Shown here: positions 9,069 through 17,134 of the stretch, piece by piece
Position numbering within the stretch: position 1 is the first letter of the stretch
Layout: each line of letters begins with the position of its first letter
NCBI RefSeq assembly: GCF_019392335.1
Contig: NZ_JAHXRQ010000003.1
Location: 1 to 64,000 of the forward strand
DNA: 64,000 bases
Source of the DNA: Mameliella sp. CS4
Lineage (GTDB): Bacteria; Pseudomonadota; Alphaproteobacteria; Rhodobacterales; Rhodobacteraceae
Direction: 5' to 3'
Made by a program: the position numbers and the translations under genes
Notes under the pieces: generated by a model
The model's input: the letters and a program-made list of their open reading frames with translations, nothing else
Told to the model about the DNA's origin: nothing
Database searches by the model: none

Positions 9069-9208
9069 GACCGCCCCTCCTGTTTGCCCTCGATCCTGTC
9101 GAACAGTCGTTCGATCGAAAACAGGGTGGACAAGCCAAGTGTCACGGGCCGCCGATCGCCCTCGCCGGGCGTCCGGGGAACTGCGGCAATGTCGCTGGCG
9201 TTCAGCAT
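9059..9208 (-). CDS. small leading protein of the iron operon (orf49)
   Basis: A 49-residue open frame starting MLNASDIAAVPR, with a GGAGA ribosome site about 8 bases before the ATG at 9208. It overlaps hemP by 10 bases, so it is probably translated and coupled. The sequence has no Cys, no membrane segment and no recognisable motif; the C-terminal half (SIERLFDRIEGKQEGR) is helical and charged. It is the first gene after the candidate iron-responsive promoter. It could be a functional small protein or a leader peptide. Confidence 0.5.
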   Translation of the reverse strand: MLNASDIAAVPRTPGEGDRRPVTLGLSTLFSIERLFDRIEGKQEGRSWA

Positions 9209-9575
9209 CAAGGGTCTCCGCGTGCCGGAATTCGTCGTTGGCTTGGCCCGGATTCGAGGGGCTGGCTGGGATGAGTTAAAGCTGACTATTTCTGTATGGT
9301 TTGTCAATCCGACAAATTTTGTCGGATAATAATGTGCCCGCAAGACACTGTAATCGGACCTGTTTCTTCCAGGCTGCCCGAGCGGCTGTGGCAAAAGGGA
9401 AAGGTGCAACCGATGGTCAGCGCCCCGGAGGCGCTGGTCGTCCACGGAACGGCGTCGTGGGAAAGGCTGGTCGCTGCTGTCATCCAGCGCTTTGGTCACA
9501 TGTCCCGGCCGAGAGGTGACATCAGAGAGTGGCAAGCCAGGGGCGCAACGGTTGCTCGGATGAAATGCGCCGGCC
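9209..9575. other. intergenic region upstream of the iron operon
   Basis: A 367-base gap between the iron operon and the 3' end of the kinase gene. Apart from the palindrome at 9307-9327 and the minus-strand leader of orf49, I see no gene. The 9330-9575 part is GC-rich, without a convincing start codon/ribosome site pair or a known riboswitch pattern. Confidence 0.5.
9302..9327 (-). promoter_or_regulatory. palindromic operator with adjacent -35-like box, iron operon
   Basis: A perfect 10-bp inverted repeat with one central base spans 9307-9327 (half-site ATCCGACAAA, then T, then its complement). On the minus strand the hexamer TTGACA (9302-9307) abuts it, about 95 bases before the orf49 start. 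I see no convincing -10 box at the right spacing. The position suggests a repressor site controlling the iron operon. Which regulator (Fur/Mur, Irr or an Rrf2 protein such as RirA/IscR) cannot be decided from sequence alone. Confidence 0.6.
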
Positions 9576-11567
9576 TTATGCGGCGGGCAGCCAGACCCGG
9601 AACAGGGCGCCGCCCTCGGGGGCGTTTGTCGCCGTGATCAACCCGCCCGCGCGCTGGACCAGCGTTTGCGAAATCGACAGGCCCAGCCCGGTGCCTTCAC
9701 CCTGCTTGGTGGTAAAGAAAGGGTCAAAGACCGCCTCCTGCGCCCCTTCCGAGAGACCCGGCCCGCTGTCCTGCACGCTCAGGCAGGCACCGGCCTGACC
9801 GTCGCGGCTTTCGGCGGACAGGCTCAGGGTCAGCGTGCCGTCATGGCCCATCGCCTGCGTGGCGTTCATCACCAGGTTGATGATGACCTGCTGCATTTCG
9901 CCGGGGTCGACATGCACCTCTGGCGCGTCACCAAGATCCGTCTCGACCTGGATGGCGCTTTTGGACAGGACATGTTCGACCAACAGCAGGCAATCCGCGA
10001 CCAGAGGGCCAAGCGAGACGGAGTCCTCGTAGGCGTGGAACTCTCCGGGGCGGGCGAATTGCAGAAGCTTGCCCACCATCGCGTCGATCCGCGCCACCTG
10101 CCGGTCGACAAGGTCCAGCTCTGTCTTGACCGGAGCGGCCTTGTCGCCCAGCGTTTCGCGGATCACGTCGACATTGCCCTGGATCACCGCGACGGGGTTG
10201 TTGATCTCATGCGCGACGCCGGCGGTGATTTCCCCGATCGAGGCCAGTTTCTCGTTCATCACCAGTTGGCGATAGGTCTCTTCCAGCTTGGCATTGGCCT
10301 CGCGCAGTTCGGCGGTGCGGTCCTCGACCCGCTGGTTCAACTCGTCCGCCCAGGCGCGCAGGCGGGCGTCGCGGTCTTGGACCTGGCCCAGGAGGTCATC
10401 GAGATGCGCCGCCACCTGGCCGATCTCGTCGCGCGCGCCCACGTCGCCATAGCGCGCCGACAAATCGCCGGCCCCGACGCGTTGCATGGTGCGCGTGATG
10501 CGTTCCAGCGGGGCAAAGATGCCGCGCGCCAGTGTCAGGAAAAGGGGCACCGACAGCACCAGCACACCGACAAAAGCCGCCAACATCCACAGGACCGCGT
10601 CACGTTTCTCCGCCGCAAAGGGCGCTTCGAGGAAACCGACATAGAGCATGCCCACCCGTTCGCCGAAACTGTCGGTCAGCGGCAGGTAGCCCGAGATATA
10701 CCAGTCGTTGACAACAAAGGCGCGGTCCAGCCAGGTCCGGCCGTCGCCCAGCACCTGCTGGCGCACCACAGCAGAGACCCGCGTTCCCAGCGCGCGCACG
10801 TCTTCGAACAGCCGAACGTTGGTCGAGACGCGCACGTCGTCCAGGAACAGGGTCGCCGTCCCCTGGCGTTCGCCGCCGGTGACGGCGTTCAGGTAGACCA
10901 GCGCGTTGATCGTATCGATGAACTGCAGGTTGCGGTTCAACAGGATGCCGCCGACCAGAACACCGTGATGACCGTCGAGCAGCACGGGCGCGGCGGAATG
11001 CACCACCATGCCGCGGTCCTCGACCTCGCGTTCCGTTGGCACGGCGGCCTCTGTCTCGATCAGGGGGATGCGGGCGCGGGCGTCAAGCTTGCCGGGCAGG
11101 GCGGCCAGGTCGGCGCCCGAAAAGATGTCGATCTCGGTCGCGGGGCGGTTGTCCAGCCCCGCCAAGATCACCGGCCAGCGCGAGGGAGCGCCCCGTGCGG
11201 CCTCTTTCGGCAGGTAATAGAGAAAGTCCAGCTCCAGCGCCTCGCGCTTTTCGGCCAGGTAGCTGTCGAACGTGGGGCCGCTGACCTGCAGCACGCGCCC
11301 GAATTCGGCGCTTTCGGCGACGCCGGTCAGCTCGTCGCCGGTCGTTTCCAGGATGCGGGCCAGGTATTGCTCGGCGATGCGCAGGTCGGATTCGACGTTG
11401 GCGATCAGCAACTCGTCATAGTCGCTGGTCCAGCGGGTCATGCCAAGCACCAGCAAGAGCGGCATCAGCACCGTCAGCGGTGCCAGCGCCAGCACCAGAA
11501 GGCGCAGGCGCACCGAGAGCACGGGAACGCGCCCGCGCCTTGGGGGCTCACTCGTCGAGCGATCCAT
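9576..11567 (-). CDS. sensor histidine kinase with periplasmic cache-type domain
   Basis: 663 residues. Membrane helix at about 20-43, a large periplasmic sensing region (50-320, cache-like), second helix 324-348, HAMP (350-400), a coiled coil, then HisKA with the phospho-acceptor H453 in GVAHEINNPVAV. The ATPase domain carries an N box (NLVMNATQAM), DSGPGL and GTGLGLSIS. It is the last gene of the DUF6494-mrp operon, overlapping DUF6505 by 20 bases. No response regulator adjoins it; the nearest is at 25719 at the other end of the formate locus, its probable partner. The ligand is unknown; formate, a metal oxyanion or an acceptor would fit the setting. Confidence 0.92.
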   Translation of the reverse strand: MDRSTSEPPRRGRVPVLSVRLRLLVLALAPLTVLMPLLLVLGMTRWTSDYDELLIANVESDLRIAEQYLARILETTGDELTGVAESAEFGRVLQVSGPTFDSYLAEKREALELDFLYYLPKEAARGAPSRWPVILAGLDNRPATEIDIFSGADLAALPGKLDARARIPLIETEAAVPTEREVEDRGMVVHSAAPVLLDGHHGVLVGGILLNRNLQFIDTINALVYLNAVTGGERQGTATLFLDDVRVSTNVRLFEDVRALGTRVSAVVRQQVLGDGRTWLDRAFVVNDWYISGYLPLTDSFGERVGMLYVGFLEAPFAAEKRDAVLWMLAAFVGVLVLSVPLFLTLARGIFAPLERITRTMQRVGAGDLSARYGDVGARDEIGQVAAHLDDLLGQVQDRDARLRAWADELNQRVEDRTAELREANAKLEETYRQLVMNEKLASIGEITAGVAHEINNPVAVIQGNVDVIRETLGDKAAPVKTELDLVDRQVARIDAMVGKLLQFARPGEFHAYEDSVSLGPLVADCLLLVEHVLSKSAIQVETDLGDAPEVHVDPGEMQQVIINLVMNATQAMGHDGTLTLSLSAESRDGQAGACLSVQDSGPGLSEGAQEAVFDPFFTTKQGEGTGLGLSISQTLVQRAGGLITATNAPEGGALFRVWLPAA

Positions 11568-12027
11568 GAATCGCGAATTGTTCGAGCCCGGCCGCCTGTG
11601 CCTCGATCACGCGATAGGCCTCGCGCACGCCGGACTCGGACAGGGCCCGCGCGACGGTCAGCAGGGTGTTGGCCGGGTGATCCTCGCACAGCTCGGCCAT
11701 ATGGGCGATCTCGTCCTGCGCGACGGGGCGCGCGGCCTCGACGGAGGGCGCGCCGTAATAGGTCACGAAATGCTGGGCCAGCAGGTCGGTCAGCGCCGCG
11801 ACTTCGCTTGGCTCCGCCTCTGTCACGGCGACGAATGTCACCCGTCCGCCGGTTTCCAGCCCGAACCAGCCGTTGGCAAAGGCCTGCCGGGCCTTGCCGG
11901 CCAGGTCGCCCTCGGTCCAGTTGGAAAACTCGAACCCGCCGGAGATGCACCACTCGCCGGTGCGCGCGGGGCTGGCAAAGACATGTTGGTCGCTTTCGTC
12001 GAAATGGATGGCACGGGCCAGTTTCAC
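11548..12027 (-). CDS. DUF6505 family protein
   Basis: 159 residues from a GTG (12027) preceded by GGAGG. No signal peptide or membrane segment. The pattern (MKLARAIHFDESDQHVF at the start, then GGRVTFVAVTEAE) agrees with DUF6505, a family without known function found in formate dehydrogenase loci. It overlaps the lipoate-ligase-like gene by 4 bases and the kinase gene by 20 bases, implying coordinated synthesis. The product is presumably cytoplasmic. Confidence 0.8.
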   Translation of the reverse strand: MKLARAIHFDESDQHVFASPARTGEWCISGGFEFSNWTEGDLAGKARQAFANGWFGLETGGRVTFVAVTEAEPSEVAALTDLLAQHFVTYYGAPSVEAARPVAQDEIAHMAELCEDHPANTLLTVARALSESGVREAYRVIEAQAAGLEQFAIHGSLDE

Positions 12028-12734
12028 GGGGCCTCCTCCAGAAGGGTCGTCAAGGGGATCAGGTGGGTGGTCTCGCTGTCGCGCAGGAGCATCCCGAACG
12101 CCTCGTCCACGCCCAGGAAGGTGCCGGGCCAGCCGTCCTGCACCACGGTTTCACCCAATCCATGCGCAAGACCGCGCCATTCCGAGTGCAGCGCCTTGGT
12201 GCCTTCGTCTTCCCAGCGGGCAATCCAGTTCAGCGTGTGCCGCGCCCAGGCCTCGACCAGCCGTTCGGGCAGGACCTCGGCGCAGCCTTCCTCGAACAGG
12301 GCGGTCTGCTCGGGCACGTCGCCCGGCACGGTGGCCAGCGTCAGTGGCAGTTCGAACCCCACCACCAGCCAGTCCGGGACGGCCTCCGGGTCCTGGGTCG
12401 AGGCACAAGCCCGGAAGGCGCCGCAAGCAGCGCCGTTGATCAGGATACCGCCCGCCCAGGCCAGGTGCACCGCCACCTCGGGCGGGGCCAGCGCGCCAAG
12501 CGCGTTCTGGAACCCCACGCCACAAAGCGGCAGCATGACCATCGCCTGTTCCAGCGGCACCTCGGGCGTCATCACCAGCGCCGCGCCCATGCGGTCGGCG
12601 GCGATGCGGTAGCAGACAAGCCCCGCGTCACAGCCCCGGATCGCCCGCATCACGGCGCCGTCAAAGGGATCGCCGCCGACCTCCTCACCGCTCATGGCGG
12701 GGGGGAAGGTCAACGGCTCGGTGATCCCGCTCAT
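12024..12734 (-). CDS. biotin/lipoate protein ligase-like protein (DUF4444 type)
   Basis: 236 residues with a biotin/lipoate ligase-like core (for example VAVHLAWAGGILINGAACG) and a C-terminal segment as in DUF4444 proteins. I do not see the GRGRxGR adenylate-binding motif of biotin ligases. A true ligase activity is therefore uncertain, and it may bind a cofactor or carrier instead. It overlaps mrp upstream and DUF6505 downstream by 4 bases each. Its presence with Mrp and DUF6494 suggests a cofactor-insertion module for the formate dehydrogenase; this is inference. Confidence 0.75.
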   Translation of the reverse strand: MSGITEPLTFPPAMSGEEVGGDPFDGAVMRAIRGCDAGLVCYRIAADRMGAALVMTPEVPLEQAMVMLPLCGVGFQNALGALAPPEVAVHLAWAGGILINGAACGAFRACASTQDPEAVPDWLVVGFELPLTLATVPGDVPEQTALFEEGCAEVLPERLVEAWARHTLNWIARWEDEGTKALHSEWRGLAHGLGETVVQDGWPGTFLGVDEAFGMLLRDSETTHLIPLTTLLEEAP

Positions 12735-13804
12735 GCGACGCCCTCTGCCACCAGCGCGCTGGCGATGGCATGAAAGGCCTGTGCCTGCGCGCTGTCGGGT
12801 TTCGAGGTCACGATCGGCGCGCCGCCGTCGCTTGCAAGCCGGATCTGCAGGTCCAGCGGCACCTCGGCCAGCAGGGGCACGCCCAGCTTTTCGGCCTCTG
12901 CCGCCACGCCGCCGTGGCCAAAAACATGTTCCTCATGTCCGCAGTTGGAACAGATATGCGTGCTCATGTTCTCGATCATGCCAAGGATCGGGACATTGAG
13001 CTGCCGGAACATGTCGATGCCCTTGCGCGCGTCCAGCAGCGCCACATCCTGCGGCGTGCTGACGATGATCGCGCCATCGACCTGCGCCTTCTGGCTGAGC
13101 GTCATCTGCACGTCGCCGGTGCCCGGCGGCAGATCGACCAGCAGCACGTCCAGCGCGCCCCATTGCACCTGCATCATCATCTGTTGCAGCGCCCCCATCA
13201 GCATGGGTCCCCGCCAGACAACCGCCTGATCCTCGTTGGTCATGAGACCAATCGACATCATGGTGACGCCGTGGTTGCGCAGCGGCAGGATGGTCTTGCC
13301 ATCCGGAGAGGCGGGACGGCCAGAGACGCCCAGCATCCGGGGCTGCGAGGGCCCATAGACATCCGCGTCCAGCAGGCCGACGCGCCGCCCCTGTGCGGCC
13401 AGCGCACAGGCGAGGTTGGAGGAGACGGTGGATTTGCCCACGCCACCCTTGCCACTGGCGATGGCGATGATGTGGTCGACGCCGGGGATCTTCTGCGGTC
13501 CCTGAGGCTCGGCCTTTTTCTTCATGCCCAGGTCCGGCGGCGCCTTCTCGGAGTGGCCGGTCAGGACGATGGCGACCTTTTCGACCCCGTCCAGCGCGCC
13601 CAGCCGGGCCTCGGCCTCGGCCTTGACCTTGCCATAGGCCTCGGCGTGCTGCGGCGCGATTTCCATGACGAAGCGGACATTGCCACCCTCGACATTCAGC
13701 GCCCGCATCACGCCGCTGGCGACGATGTCGCCGCCTGCCACCGGGTCGGCGATGCTCTTCAGCACTTCCAGGACGGCATCGCGTCCAAGCGTCACCGGGG
13801 TCAT
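12731..13804 (-). CDS. mrp: Mrp/NBP35-type ATP-binding Fe-S carrier
   Basis: 357 residues. The N-terminal MIP18-like domain (about 1-90) is followed by a P-loop ATPase with GKGGVGKS at 118-125, DADVYGPSQPRMLG, and a C-terminal CSNCG pair that in the family binds a bridging [4Fe-4S] cluster between two subunits. Such proteins carry Fe-S clusters to target enzymes in the cytoplasm. It overlaps DUF6494 (4 bases) and the ligase-like gene (4 bases). Placed beside a multi-cluster formate dehydrogenase, it may be dedicated to loading these clusters. Confidence 0.93.
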   Translation of the reverse strand: MTPVTLGRDAVLEVLKSIADPVAGGDIVASGVMRALNVEGGNVRFVMEIAPQHAEAYGKVKAEAEARLGALDGVEKVAIVLTGHSEKAPPDLGMKKKAEPQGPQKIPGVDHIIAIASGKGGVGKSTVSSNLACALAAQGRRVGLLDADVYGPSQPRMLGVSGRPASPDGKTILPLRNHGVTMMSIGLMTNEDQAVVWRGPMLMGALQQMMMQVQWGALDVLLVDLPPGTGDVQMTLSQKAQVDGAIIVSTPQDVALLDARKGIDMFRQLNVPILGMIENMSTHICSNCGHEEHVFGHGGVAAEAEKLGVPLLAEVPLDLQIRLASDGGAPIVTSKPDSAQAQAFHAIASALVAEGVA

Positions 13805-13992
13805 TCCTGACCCTTGATCTCGCCGGTGACCTCGTGGGTCAGGCCCAGTTCGGGGATCGTCACCACGGCCTTGACGGCATAGGTCTTGCCGGCGGTGTCG
13901 GTGTCGCGCATCGCCTCCTCGATGGCCTGCTGCGAGGTCACGCCGACCTGCTTGAGAAACTTGCGCATCGACATGTTGAAGTCTTCGCTCAT
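13801..13992 (-). CDS. DUF6494 family small protein
   Basis: 63 residues starting MSEDFNMSMRKFLKQVG, acidic-basic and probably a compact soluble fold. It agrees with DUF6494, a family of unknown function. It is the first gene of the minus-strand accessory operon and its stop overlaps the mrp start (ATGA). Its 5' end lies 53 bases from the divergent cytochrome fusion gene, so both promoters must share this short space. Confidence 0.75.
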   Translation of the reverse strand: MSEDFNMSMRKFLKQVGVTSQQAIEEAMRDTDTAGKTYAVKAVVTIPELGLTHEVTGEIKGQE

Positions 13993-14045
13993 GGTCTGGT
14001 CCCTTTCAATTGACGTGTGGCGGGGCAGGGGCCTAGCATGACCCG

Positions 14046-14810
14046 ATGACCCGCCGTCTTTCGTTCATTTCCAGCGCACTGGCGCTTGGCCTGTCGCTTG
14101 TTCCGCCCGCCGTTGTCGCCCAGGACGACCCGCGCCCCGTCCGCCTGCATGCGCCCGCGGCGCTTGTCGACAGCGGTCTTGTCCAACATATCCTTCCACG
14201 CTTCACGCTCAAGACGCGGGTGCGGGTGGAACTGGTCGAGGACCCGGAAAAAGCCGATATCGCGCTGGGTGACACGGGTGACCCGCTGTTCGCGGGGCCG
14301 GAGCGGGTCTGGCACCTGGAGGTGCTCTCGGCGGAACACGCGGGCACCAGCCGTTTCGCGGACTGGCTGACATCCGAGGTCGGTGTCAACACGGTGGCAA
14401 GCTTTGCGCCCGACGGCACGCCGCTGTTCGGCCCGCCGCCGGAGGCGACCGAAGTGGTCGAGACCGTGGTGATCGATGGCGACGCGAAACTGGGCCACAA
14501 GGTCAGTCGTACCAAATGCGTTCGCTGCCATGTCATCGACGAGGCGACGCGTGGCTTTGGCATCGGCTCGACCCCCAGTTTCATGGTGCTGCGCGCGCTG
14601 CCCGACTGGGAGGATCGGTTCTATGCCTTCTACGCGCTGAATCCGCACCCGGCCTTCACCGTGGTCGAGGGGGTGACACTGCCCTTTCCGGACAACCGTC
14701 CCTCGCCCATCGCGCCGGTCAAGATGACGCTCGAGGAGGTCGAGGCCATCGTCGCCTATGTCGCGGCGATTCAGGCCGCCGATCTCGGGGCCCCGCTGGA
14801 GTTCCAGTAG
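14046..14810 (+). CDS. TupA-lobe-like domain fused to a mono-haem cytochrome c
   Basis: 254 residues with a signal peptide ending near AVVAQ. Residues 26-130 resemble the first and last parts of the tungstate-binding protein encoded at 28743: SGLVQHILPRF parallels SGLYDHLLPIF, and FADWLTSEVG...DGTPLF parallels FADWLLSDAG...DGQQLF. The central lobe is missing. Residues 140-254 form a cytochrome c domain with CVRCH at 158-162 and a late Met (PVKM) as possible sixth ligand. Periplasmic. A divided solute-binding lobe joined to a haem suggests a redox partner or sensor of the formate dehydrogenase. Resemblance is from visual comparison only. Confidence 0.75.
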   Translation: MTRRLSFISSALALGLSLVPPAVVAQDDPRPVRLHAPAALVDSGLVQHILPRFTLKTRVRVELVEDPEKADIALGDTGDPLFAGPERVWHLEVLSAEHAGTSRFADWLTSEVGVNTVASFAPDGTPLFGPPPEATEVVETVVIDGDAKLGHKVSRTKCVRCHVIDEATRGFGIGSTPSFMVLRALPDWEDRFYAFYALNPHPAFTVVEGVTLPFPDNRPSPIAPVKMTLEEVEAIVAYVAAIQAADLGAPLEFQ

Positions 14811-14847
14811 CGGCGCGTCCTCGTTCGAAGGGGCGGATCCCGTCACG

Positions 14848-16794
14848 TCAATGGTCCCGGCGCTTGGACAGGTAATCCTCGGTCGTGCGCACTTTGGGCC
14901 GCTCCCCCATCGCAAAGGGGTTGTCCTGCCCCATCTGCGCCTTGACCCGGCAATCGTCGCACATCTGGATCATGCGCAGCTTGTCCGGGTCCTGGAACAT
15001 GGCGTGGCCCGAGAGTTTCTCGGTGATCCGGTCGATGGCGGATTTCGATCCGAAGAGCGTGCCGCAGTCGACGCAGGCAAAGGGCTCTTCCTCGTTCAGC
15101 ACCTCTTGCCGGAGGGCCGTCTCGGTCAGGTCCAGGCGCGGCTCCAGCGTGATGGCCTGTTCCGGGCAGATCGTGGCGCAGATCCCGCATTGCAGGCAGG
15201 CGTCCTCTTGAAAGCGGAGCTGCGGCAGGTCCGGGTTGTCGCCAAGCGCGCCAGAGGGGCAGAGCGAGACGCAGGACAGGCACAGCGTGCAGGCATCCGT
15301 ATCCACCAGCACTGCGCCATAGGGGGCGCCTTGGGGCAGGGGCAGTTGCGCCTGGTCCCCGTGCAGCGCGCGGGCGGCTTGCCGTGTCACCTGCCGCCGT
15401 GTGCCAAGGGGGCGCACCGGCTCTGACACCGGGGCAGGGGAGGTCTGGTCGTACAGCGCGTCGCTCATCGCGTCGGGATCGGGTGTATCCAGCAGGCGCA
15501 CCCGGTCCTCGCCCGCGATCGCCTCTGCCAGGGCCAGTTGTGCCGTCAGCGCATCGCGGTCGGCCCCCGGTCCCGGCAGCAACGTGACAGAGGCAAAGCC
15601 CGCCGCCAGCGCCGCCACCGCCTCGGCATGGCCGAAGGCGCCGACCACGGGCAGTTCCAACGGGATCACGTCGCGCGGCAAGCCGCGCCCGTGCCGGGCG
15701 GAGAGGCGGATCATCTCGGCCCCGTGCGCGTCATGCACCAAGAGGCGCGGCGCGGTGCCACCCGCGTCCAGATAGGCCTTGGCCAGCGTCTGCACCCGGC
15801 GGAATGTCAAATCGACCGGGGGGGCATCATAGCTGATCGCGCCCGAGGGGCAGACCGCCGAACAGGCGCCGCATCCGGCGCAGATCATCGGGTCGACCGT
15901 CACATGGTCGCCCTCGGGCGAGATCGCGCCGGTCGGGCAGAGGTCCAGGCAGCGGGTACAGCCCGTCTGCCCGGCCCGCGAATGGGCGCAAAGCAACGCC
16001 TCTGTCCGGACGTAAAGCGGCTTTTCGAAGGTGCCGACAAGATGCGAGGCCGCCATGACCGCCGCTGCGACAGAGGGCGCATGTGCGGGATCGGCGCGCA
16101 GATAGCCCTCGCGCTTTTCATGGGCGGGGAACAGCGGCGTGTCGCCCCGCAGGTCGAGGATCACGTCGCAGTCCGATTGGCCGCCGTCTTGCGGGTCGGT
16201 CAGGGTAAAGGCGCCGCGCCCGCCCGGGTCCACCTGTCGCAGCGCGTCGATCACCACGCGGAACTGCCCCAGCGCGCCCTGCGCCTGCCGCAGCCGCCCG
16301 GTCACTACGTCATAGGCGCGGCTGTCGGGCATCTCTGCGCCCTCCGGCAAGAGCACCGTCACCCCCAGGTGCGGCGCCAGTTGCTCGGCGGCGGGCAGGG
16401 CCACTTCGGGGGCGCCGAGGATCAGGCAGAGCCCCTCGGAGATCACGTCCAGCGTCTTTTCCGGCGCGGCGGGCAGCAGGGCCTCGGCGATCAGGGCGGA
16501 CATTTTGGGTACTGCGGGGGCGGAATCCGCGCTCCACCCGGCCCGGTCGCGCAGGTCCAGCACCGGCGGGGCAGGCAGGTCCAGTTCCTCGGCCAGAGCC
16601 TCGAAAACCCGGGACTCCTGGGTACAGCAAAAAATCGTGTCCCCCTCCTGCAAGGCGGCGGCGGCCCGGTCGATCTGTGTGGTGCAGAGGGCGGAACAGG
16701 GCGGACGCACCTCCAGGCCGGTGGTGCGTGACAGGGCCTGTGAATCGATCTGCTGCGTCCCTAGACAGTCACATGTTATCAGTGACTTGGCCAT
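14848..16794 (-). CDS. multi-cluster 4Fe-4S ferredoxin-like protein of the formate dehydrogenase locus
   Basis: 648 residues, cytoplasmic. Visible cluster sites in order: CxxCxxxCP patterns near residues 280-320 (CTRCLDLCP, CAGCGACSAVCP), two more near 500-545 (CTLCLSCVSLCP, CLQCGICATICP), and a Cys pair pattern CVDC ... CDDC near 575-625. The N-terminus adds further Cys (CDCLG, CSALC). The whole resembles 4Fe-4S proteins regularly next to DUF3305/3306 formate dehydrogenases, where they may pass electrons in the cytoplasm or help maturation. It is transcribed divergently from DUF3305 and converges with the cytochrome fusion gene. Confidence 0.88.
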   Translation of the reverse strand: MAKSLITCDCLGTQQIDSQALSRTTGLEVRPPCSALCTTQIDRAAAALQEGDTIFCCTQESRVFEALAEELDLPAPPVLDLRDRAGWSADSAPAVPKMSALIAEALLPAAPEKTLDVISEGLCLILGAPEVALPAAEQLAPHLGVTVLLPEGAEMPDSRAYDVVTGRLRQAQGALGQFRVVIDALRQVDPGGRGAFTLTDPQDGGQSDCDVILDLRGDTPLFPAHEKREGYLRADPAHAPSVAAAVMAASHLVGTFEKPLYVRTEALLCAHSRAGQTGCTRCLDLCPTGAISPEGDHVTVDPMICAGCGACSAVCPSGAISYDAPPVDLTFRRVQTLAKAYLDAGGTAPRLLVHDAHGAEMIRLSARHGRGLPRDVIPLELPVVGAFGHAEAVAALAAGFASVTLLPGPGADRDALTAQLALAEAIAGEDRVRLLDTPDPDAMSDALYDQTSPAPVSEPVRPLGTRRQVTRQAARALHGDQAQLPLPQGAPYGAVLVDTDACTLCLSCVSLCPSGALGDNPDLPQLRFQEDACLQCGICATICPEQAITLEPRLDLTETALRQEVLNEEEPFACVDCGTLFGSKSAIDRITEKLSGHAMFQDPDKLRMIQMCDDCRVKAQMGQDNPFAMGERPKVRTTEDYLSKRRDH

Positions 16795-17134
16795 TGTCTT
16801 GCCCTCCCCTCAAAGCACGCTTGACGGTGCCTGTTTCGCGCTGTGCCGGTGGAGCCTAGCCATGATTCGCAGCCCTCCACAACCGTTTATCCCGGTCAGC
16901 CGGGGCGCCGGAACGGGCGCAATCGCGATGCTGCGCTGCGGCTGATTCGTGCGTTCTCAAATCACCGCTTTTCCGAGCGAAAATGTCAGGTTGGACAAAA
17001 GGTCCGTTGCCCGGCGGCACCCCTTGCGCGGCTGCCCAAATTGACCGTTTCGGGCGCGGAATACCACGGTACGCCGTTTTTCTCTTTCGTTCGGCAAGGT
17101 TGCCAGATCAAACTCCGGTCGAGGGAGGACCACC
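16795..17134. promoter_or_regulatory. divergent promoter region of the formate dehydrogenase locus
   Basis: A 340-base gap between the divergent ferredoxin (minus) and DUF3305 (plus) genes, so it must hold promoters for both main arms. The 16955-17110 part is clearly more AT-rich than its surroundings. I see a strong GAGGGAGG ribosome site before the GTG at 17135, but no clear sigma-54 (-24/-12) element, molybdenum/tungsten cofactor riboswitch or long palindrome. Confidence 0.45.

Noticed and set aside
9370..9420. tRNA D-arm-like sequence (GCCCGAGCGGC)
   Set aside because: No acceptor stem, anticodon arm or T-loop can be placed around it.
9666..12773. A 1035-codon plus-strand open frame opposite the kinase, DUF6505 and ligase-like genes
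   Set aside because: It is antisense to three well-supported overlapping genes, is rich in Arg/Gln/His as expected of mirror frames in high-GC DNA, and matches no family.
16795..17134. Possible molybdenum/tungsten cofactor riboswitch or sigma-54 promoter before the formate locus
   Set aside because: I could not place the conserved riboswitch core or a -24/-12 pair. The GAFTGA-less regulator also makes sigma-54 control less likely.
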